Below are positions 7,133-10,594 of a DNA stretch of 10,594 nucleotides, piece after piece. How positions within the stretch are numbered: the first letter of the stretch is position 1; each line of letters opens with the position of its first letter. Source of the stretch: Nitrospirota bacterium. GTDB lineage: Bacteria; Nitrospinota_A; UBA7883; JACRGQ01. The stretch spans positions 1 to 10,594 of the forward strand of contig JAJRYM010000176.1 of NCBI GenBank assembly GCA_024275775.1, read 5' to 3'. The notes below the pieces were generated by a model. It was not told where the DNA came from, did no database searches, and worked only from the letters and a program-made list of their open reading frames with translations. The position numbers and the translations under genes are program-made.

Positions 7133-7651
7133 ATGAGACATACTATTTCAGTGCTGGTTGAAAACAGGTTCGGTGTGCTCTCGCGCATAGCGGGGCTCTT
7201 TTCGGGACGAGGCTTCAACATAGAGTCGCTTACCGTCGGCCCCACGGAAGACCCTTCCGTTTCGCGCATGACGATAGTAACCCGCGGAGACAATAAGATT
7301 ATCGAGCAGATAAACAAACAGCTTAATAAGCTGATAGACGTTATAAGGGTTCGCGACGTTACAAGCGAAACATACGTTGACCGCGAAATGATGCTTGTAA
7401 AGGTTAACGCGACGGAGAAGAATCGTCCCGAAATTCTTCGCATGACGGAGATATTCCGGGGGAAAGTCGTTGACGTCTGTCCGAAAACTTATACGGTTGA
7501 AATTACCGGCTCTACGGAAAAGGTGGAGGCGTTTCTTGAGATGATAAAACCGCTGGGACTGCAGGAAGTGGCGCGCACCGGCAAAATAGCTCTCTCGCGA
7601 GGGGTGAGAATGCTCACCGCGAAGCCAGGGACAAAGAATAACGGCAAATAA
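7133..7651 (+). CDS. ilvN: Acetolactate synthase small, regulatory subunit
   Basis: The 172-residue regulatory subunit (IlvN/IlvH type), which activates IlvB and in this family binds valine for feedback inhibition. Residues ~2-75 form an ACT domain (SVLVENRFGVLSRIAGLF, then RGFNIESLTVGPTEDPS). N11, G14 and N29, positions where changes in E. coli IlvH give valine resistance, are all present, so I infer normal valine sensitivity. Residues ~80-160 are the conserved C-terminal domain (ELMLVKV-type start, seen here as REMMLVKVNA, then VDVCPKTYTVEITGS). The full length matches the long IlvH form. No good Shine-Dalgarno site precedes the ATG, fitting coupling to ilvB three bases upstream. The stop overlaps by one base the AGGAGG ribosome binding site of ilvC. 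Confidence 0.97.
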   Translation: MRHTISVLVENRFGVLSRIAGLFSGRGFNIESLTVGPTEDPSVSRMTIVTRGDNKIIEQINKQLNKLIDVIRVRDVTSETYVDREMMLVKVNATEKNRPEILRMTEIFRGKVVDVCPKTYTVEITGSTEKVEAFLEMIKPLGLQEVARTGKIALSRGVRMLTAKPGTKNNGK

Positions 7652-7656
7652 GGAGG
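7651..7656 (+). promoter_or_regulatory. Perfect Shine-Dalgarno site that fixes the TTG start of ilvC
   Basis: AGGAGG lies eight bases before the TTG at 7665. It is the strongest ribosome binding site in the window and supports use of the rare TTG start. No in-frame ATG occurs near this position. Confidence 0.85.
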
Positions 7657-7664
7657 AAAAGAAA

Positions 7665-8669
7665 TTGGCGACAATATATTATGAAAAAGATGCTGACCTG
7701 AAAAATCTGGGCGGCAAAACCGTTGCCGTAATCGGGTTTGGATCGCAGGGGCATGCCCACGCGATGAACCTGAAAGACAGCGGAGTTAACGTTATAGTAG
7801 GGTTGAGGCCGGAGAGCCGGTTTAACGAATCGGCAAAAAAGGCCGGGTTGAAATCCGTTCCGGTGGCGGAAGCGGCCAAAGCGGCGCAGGTTATTATGAT
7901 TCTCGTACCCGACCAGATACAGGGAGACCTTTACAAAGAGGAAATAGCCCCGAATCTGGAAGCTGGAGACGCGATAGCTTTCGCGCATGGGTTCAACATC
8001 CATTTCGGGCAGATAGTCGCGCCAAAAGATGTTGACGTTTTCATGATCGCTCCCAAAGGGCCGGGTCATTTGGTACGGCGGCAGTTTGCCGAAGGCGGAG
8101 GCGTTCCCTGCCTCGTGGCCGTGGAACAGGACGCCACCGGCAAGGCTAAGGATATTGCGCTTGCTTACGGGCTTGGCATCGGCGGCGCGAGGGCCGGAAT
8201 TATCGAAACCACTTTTCAGGAGGAAACCGAAACAGACCTCTTCGGCGAGCAGGCCGTGCTTTGCGGAGGCGTTACGGAACTCATCCGCGCGGGATTCGAT
8301 ACACTTATCGACGCCGGATACCAGCCGGAAGTCGCCTACTTCGAGTGCCTTCACGAGATGAAGCTGATTGTGGACCTGATTTTCGAGGGGGGCATCGCCA
8401 ACATGCGCTACTCGATTTCCGACACCGCCAAATACGGCGACATAACACGAGGCAGGCGCATCATCACGCAGGAAACGCGCAAGGAGATGAGAAAAATTCT
8501 TGACGAAATACAGGGCGGAGAGTTCGCGCGCGAGTTTATACTGGAAAACAAGGCGAACAAGCCGGTGTTCAACGCCCGGTTAAGAAACGACGCCGCTCAC
8601 AAAATAGAGAAAGTCGGCGAATCCCTGCGGTCTATGATGCCGTGGATAGGGACAAAAATCGAAGACTGA
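7665..8669 (+). CDS. ilvC: Ketol-acid reductoisomerase (class I)
   Basis: The second enzyme of valine/isoleucine synthesis: Mg2+-dependent alkyl migration of acetolactate, then NAD(P)H reduction to the dihydroxy acid. At 334 residues it is the short, class I form. An N-terminal Rossmann domain carries GFGSQGHAHA (residues 24-33) and the cofactor-phosphate loop R48-P-E-S51-R-F53. The C-terminal knotted helical domain holds the metal ligands D191 and E195 (ETDLFGEQ) and E227/E231 (YFECLHE). It ends with the family tail MMPWIGT. Translation starts at TTG, giving MATIYYEKDADL, which matches the usual family N-terminus and is backed by AGGAGG. Arg and the first Ser of the loop favour NADPH, but the final loop residue is Phe rather than the commoner Ser. 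ilvN lies 13 bases upstream. Confidence 0.98.
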   Translation: MATIYYEKDADLKNLGGKTVAVIGFGSQGHAHAMNLKDSGVNVIVGLRPESRFNESAKKAGLKSVPVAEAAKAAQVIMILVPDQIQGDLYKEEIAPNLEAGDAIAFAHGFNIHFGQIVAPKDVDVFMIAPKGPGHLVRRQFAEGGGVPCLVAVEQDATGKAKDIALAYGLGIGGARAGIIETTFQEETETDLFGEQAVLCGGVTELIRAGFDTLIDAGYQPEVAYFECLHEMKLIVDLIFEGGIANMRYSISDTAKYGDITRGRRIITQETRKEMRKILDEIQGGEFAREFILENKANKPVFNARLRNDAAHKIEKVGESLRSMMPWIGTKIED

Positions 8670-8680
8670 TGTAGGACATA

Positions 8681-8857
8681 GATTCCCGGTTAAGAAAGTG
8701 AAATAAGCATATGCTATTGAAAACAGACTCAGTAATTGTCATTGCGAGCGACCGAAGGAAGCGTGGCAATCTCAACTCATTGCTTGTGGGATTGCCGCGT
8801 CGCGCCTGTGCGCTCCTCGCAATGACAGGTTGCTGTAATTTCATTTATCCGGGAATC
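8681..8857. repeat. Outer 9-bp inverted repeat bracketing the ilvC-psd palindromic element
   Basis: GATTCCCGG (8681-8689) and CCGGGAATC (8849-8857) are perfect inverted copies that enclose almost the whole 196-bp gap between ilvC and psd. A smaller palindrome, AGCATATGCT (8706-8715), lies inside the left side. The second arm ends eight bases before the psd ATG. They could be arms of an ancestral stem-loop into which the inner repeat inserted. Confidence 0.55.
8737..8827. repeat. Palindromic repetitive element with ATTGCGAG core
   Basis: A 91-bp palindrome with perfect 12-bp ends, TGTCATTGCGAG (8737-8748) and CTCGCAATGACA (8816-8827), and inner arms GGCAATC (8765-8771) and GATTGCC (8790-8796), the inner stem extendable by GCGT with wobble. 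It has no coding capacity. From general knowledge, repeats ending in TGTCATTGCGAG/CTCGCAATGACA are scattered in many copies through various bacterial genomes and resemble REP or MITE elements; I cannot confirm copies here. GTAATTGTCATT (8732-8743) and GTAATTTCATT (8835-8845) form an imperfect direct repeat around the ends, perhaps a target duplication. If transcribed it would form a strong hairpin that could reduce read-through from ilvC into psd. Confidence 0.8.
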
Positions 8858-8865
8858 AAGAATAT

Positions 8866-9495
8866 ATGAGGATTGCAAGTGATGCCTGGAGGTTTTTCAT
8901 CCCGCTCGTTATCGCGGCGGGTATCCTCCTTGTATTAGGATTCGGCACGACATCCATCCTGCTGAGCCTGCTGGCATTATTCGTACTCTTCTTCTTTCGC
9001 GACCCGGAAAGAAAGATACCGGAAGAGCCGAATCTTGTGGTATCGCCGGCGGACGGCAGAGTGGCGAGGATAGACCGTGACTGGTTTGACGATACGACTG
9101 GCGAAAAGCGGATACGGCTTTCAATTTTTCTTACCGTGTTCAATGTCCATATAAACCGGTACCCCGTGAGCGGAAAAGTTGTGAGAAAGGAGATTGTCCC
9201 CGGAAAATTCCTGGCGGCGTTCAATCATCTGGCATCCGAAGAAAACTCCCGTTCGGTAGTGGTGATAGATTCCGATTACGGTAAAATAACCGTCAAACAG
9301 ATTGTCGGCCTCATTGCCAGAAGAATTATATGCAACACGGAAGAAGGCGATACGGCCGTTCGGGGCGAGCGATACGGCTTGATACGCTTCGGCTCGCGCA
9401 TGGACGTTACCATGCCGTCCGGCACGGAACTGCTGGTGCAAAAGGGCGATAAGGTTTACGGCGGATCCTCGGCCATCGCCCGGCTGATTTCATAA
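8866..9495 (+). CDS. psd: Phosphatidylserine decarboxylase proenzyme (short form)
   Basis: A 209-residue short-form phosphatidylserine decarboxylase, converting phosphatidylserine to phosphatidylethanolamine at the membrane. Residues ~11-45 are strongly hydrophobic and form one or two membrane segments. They are followed by FFFRDPER and VVSPADGRV, both typical of the family, then FNVHINRYPVSG and the C-terminal F-G176-S177-R motif. In this family the proenzyme cleaves itself at Gly-Ser and the serine becomes the pyruvoyl cofactor, here predicting a ~176-residue beta and a 33-residue alpha chain. The ATG at 8866 gives the expected MRIASDAW-type N-terminus, but no strong Shine-Dalgarno site precedes it. 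It is followed 32 bases later by pssA, the preceding enzyme of the same pathway. Some relatives of this short type are called archaetidylserine decarboxylases. Confidence 0.95.
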   Translation: MRIASDAWRFFIPLVIAAGILLVLGFGTTSILLSLLALFVLFFFRDPERKIPEEPNLVVSPADGRVARIDRDWFDDTTGEKRIRLSIFLTVFNVHINRYPVSGKVVRKEIVPGKFLAAFNHLASEENSRSVVVIDSDYGKITVKQIVGLIARRIICNTEEGDTAVRGERYGLIRFGSRMDVTMPSGTELLVQKGDKVYGGSSAIARLIS

Positions 9496-9512
9496 AACGG
9501 CTTTTTTAATGG

Positions 9513-9518
9513 TAAAAT
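9513..9518 (+). promoter_or_regulatory. Possible internal -10 box just before pssA
   Basis: TAAAAT sits in an AT-rich patch between psd and pssA, nine bases before the ATG at 9528. It would give a leader of about three bases. No matching -35 hexamer is apparent, so pssA may instead rely on read-through from psd. Confidence 0.3.
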
Positions 9519-9527
9519 TAAACTGAA

Positions 9528-10313
9528 ATGAATAGAAGTACAGAAGAATTGCTCACAGTAAGCCAGAAACTGCGGAAAGGCGTTTTTCTGCTTCCTTCGC
9601 TTATCACCACGCTCGGTTTCTTCTGCGGGTTTTACGCGCTCATAGCCGTTTTTAAGGGACACTATTACAACGCCGCGTGGGCCATCATCCTTGCGGGTTT
9701 TCTGGATTTCCTGGACGGTAAAGTAGCCCGCCTTACCAACACCACCTCGAAGTTCGGCATGGAGTACGATTCGCTTTCCGATCTCATGTCGTTCGGAATA
9801 GCGCCCGCCTTTCTTGCCTACTCGTGGGTGCTTCAGCCTTACGGGCGGGTCGGCTGGATGGCGGCTTTCCTTTACGCTATCTGCGGAGCGTTAAGGCTGG
9901 CGCGCTTCAATACACAGAGCGAAACCGGCGTTGTGGGAAACAGGTTCATCGGACTTCCGATACCTGCCGCGGCGGGGTTCATCGCATCGATGGTCATAAT
10001 GGCTAACGACCTGCTTGCCATAGATAAACTGCACCCGATAATTCTGGTGATGGCCGTTTACATTCTGGCCTTCCTGATGGTTAGCAACTTCAAGTACATT
10101 TCCGCGAAAAAGTTCGAGTTCGGCAAAAGAAAACCGTTCGGCATCCTTGTGTTCATGGTTCTGGGCATATATATAATCGCGGTTTTGCCGGAGCTGATGC
10201 TTTTCCTTATTGCGTTTGTTTACGCGGCGTCGGGGCCGTTTACATGGGGTAGAGCGAGGCTTAAAGAAAAAAGCCGGCTCAAGCACGCCGCCGCTCCGCA
10301 CGAAAAAGCGTAG
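9528..10313 (+). CDS. pssA: CDP-diacylglycerol-serine O-phosphatidyltransferase
   Basis: A 261-residue integral membrane enzyme that transfers phosphatidyl from CDP-diacylglycerol to serine, making phosphatidylserine for Psd. The CDP-alcohol phosphatidyltransferase signature D-G-x2-A-R-x8-G-x3-D-x3-D is complete: D63-G64, A67-R68, G77, D81 and D85. The four catalytic/metal aspartates D60, D63, D81 and D85 are present. Multiple hydrophobic helices flank it (about residues 19-42, 48-62, 90-125, 140-165, 170-190 and 205-235), ending in a basic tail. The serine specificity is inferred from close resemblance to the Bacillus/Geobacter PssA type (FLLPSLITTLGFFCGFYAL near the N-terminus) and from adjacency to psd; a related alcohol acceptor is less likely. 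No Shine-Dalgarno site precedes the ATG, and a TAAAAT box lies nine bases upstream. Confidence 0.95.
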   Translation: MNRSTEELLTVSQKLRKGVFLLPSLITTLGFFCGFYALIAVFKGHYYNAAWAIILAGFLDFLDGKVARLTNTTSKFGMEYDSLSDLMSFGIAPAFLAYSWVLQPYGRVGWMAAFLYAICGALRLARFNTQSETGVVGNRFIGLPIPAAAGFIASMVIMANDLLAIDKLHPIILVMAVYILAFLMVSNFKYISAKKFEFGKRKPFGILVFMVLGIYIIAVLPELMLFLIAFVYAASGPFTWGRARLKEKSRLKHAAAPHEKA

Positions 10314-10337
10314 CCAAAAAAATAGACCATCACTTTA

Positions 10338-10357
10338 TGGCGGAGCATTGTCCGCTA
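10338..10357. terminator. Small hairpin between pssA and tRNA-Pro
   Basis: GCGGA (10340-10344) and TCCGC (10351-10355) form a perfect 5-bp stem with a 6-base loop, extendable by a G-T and a T-A pair. No T-tract follows. It overlaps a tandem TATGCTAG/TATGCTTG (10356-10371) whose TATGCT could serve as a -10 box for the tRNA. The function is uncertain. Confidence 0.25.
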
Positions 10358-10378
10358 TGCTAGTATGCTTGTTCGGTA

Positions 10379-10455
10379 CGGGATGTGGCTCAGCCTGGTA
10401 GAGCACTCGCTTCGGGAGCGAGGGGTCGGAGGTTCAAATCCTCTCATCCCGACCA
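10379..10455 (+). tRNA. tRNA-Pro, anticodon CGG, CCA encoded
   Basis: A complete 77-base cloverleaf: acceptor CGGGATG/CATCCCG, D arm GCTC/GAGC, anticodon stem CTCGC/GCGAG around loop TTCGGGA (anticodon CGG, reading CCG), a 5-base variable loop, T arm GGAGG/CCTCT with TTCAAAT loop, discriminator A and genome-encoded CCA. All stems pair, with one G-T in the T stem. It decodes the proline codon CCG. The 3' part is repeated in inverted orientation just downstream. Confidence 0.96.
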
Positions 10456-10494
10456 TCTTCAAATCTTCATAGCAATAGGATGAGAGGATTTGAA
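10431..10494. repeat. Inverted repeat of the tRNA-Pro 3' end
   Basis: TTCAAATCCTCTCATCC of the tRNA T arm and acceptor arm (10433-10449) recurs as its exact complement GGATGAGAGGATTTGAA at 10478-10494. The match continues with GGT/ACC after one inserted base. The spacer is 28 bases. A partial direct copy, TTCAAATC, also occurs at 10459-10466. Confidence 0.85.
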
Positions 10495-10594
10495 ACCGAG
10501 GCTGTGATTGCGACCGATGAGGGAGCAACCGCTTGCGGAACAGCCGAGTGGAGCCCAATGGAGCGAGGCGAAAAGCCGAGCGAGAGTGGGCAAA
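10478..10594. other. Tail of a palindromic, tRNA-end-derived element (cut by window edge)
   Basis: Starts with the inverted tRNA-Pro end and continues as GC-rich DNA with several self-complementary arms: GGCTGT (10500-10505) with ACAGCC (10540-10545); CCGC/GCGG within 10529-10538; GCCCA (10553-10557) with TGGGC (10587-10591), enclosing GGC (10567-10569) and GCC (10575-10577) around a GAAAA loop. A reading frame opens at ATG 10480 and stays open to the edge (38 codons), but it begins inside the tRNA-derived sequence and has no Shine-Dalgarno site, so I do not call it a gene. It may be a small mobile or repetitive element. Confidence 0.5.

Noticed and set aside
5711..7141. Long 476-codon minus-strand open frame opposite ilvB
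   Set aside because: It lies wholly within the strongly supported ilvB frame, shows no domain pattern and is a codon-bias shadow.
7614..8354. 246-codon minus-strand open frame opposite ilvC
   Set aside because: Antisense shadow of ilvC. No recognisable motifs and it overlaps essential conserved residues of the true gene.
8632..8844. 70-codon minus-strand frame across the ilvC-psd gap
   Set aside because: It is mostly the palindromic repeat read as protein. Such repeats commonly give false small proteins.
10355..10558. Minus-strand 67-codon frame containing MRGFEPPTPRSRSECSTRLSH
   Set aside because: It is the reverse translation of the tRNA-Pro gene and its inverted copy, a well-known spurious protein family in databases.
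1..10594. CRISPR array, prophage, insertion sequence or toxin-antitoxin pair
   Set aside because: I looked for regularly spaced repeats, transposase or integrase motifs, and small gene pairs, and found none.

Overview
The window is about 10.6 kb of compact, single-copy bacterial chromosome with mid-range base composition. It encodes mostly housekeeping functions: DNA repair, envelope redox, branched-chain amino acid synthesis and phosphatidylethanolamine synthesis. The order acetolactate synthase large subunit, small subunit, ketol-acid reductoisomerase, phosphatidylserine decarboxylase, phosphatidylserine synthase is the arrangement I associate with Geobacter-like deltaproteobacteria and related deep-branching Gram-negative lineages. 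The palindromic repeat between ilvC and psd, built on the core ATTGCGAG, also recurs in such genomes. The exact phylum cannot be fixed from this window.

Layout. Positions 1-3605 hold a tightly overlapping minus-strand operon, transcribed in this order: a PRC-barrel protein with an acidic tail, a VKOR-DsbA fusion for disulfide formation, and a UvrD/PcrA helicase whose last residues run off the left edge. A short divergent promoter region (3606-3704) separates it from a plus-strand P1/S58-family self-processing peptidase (3705-4610). That gene converges, with a 24-bp gap, on a minus-strand 189-residue protein made of six helical repeats resembling the T2SS-E N-terminal (MshEN-like) motif (4635-5204). 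A 236-bp divergent intergenic region follows. Then a plus-strand cluster runs to 10313: ilvB, ilvN, ilvC, a 196-bp gap filled by nested palindromes, psd and pssA. A tRNA-Pro(CGG) gene lies at 10379-10455. Its 3' end is repeated in inverted orientation 22 bp downstream, at the head of a GC-rich palindromic stretch that is cut by the window edge.

How the genes fit together. IlvB and IlvN form acetohydroxyacid synthase, and IlvC takes its products on toward valine, isoleucine and leucine. PssA makes phosphatidylserine and Psd decarboxylates it to phosphatidylethanolamine. The VKOR-DsbA fusion is a self-contained oxidant-plus-acceptor pair for making disulfides in exported proteins.

No obvious defence system, phage or conventional transposon is present. 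The least explained parts are the inverted tRNA-end element at the right edge, the nested palindromes between ilvC and psd, the six-repeat protein, and several genes whose -10 box sits so close to the start codon that the mRNA should be almost leaderless.
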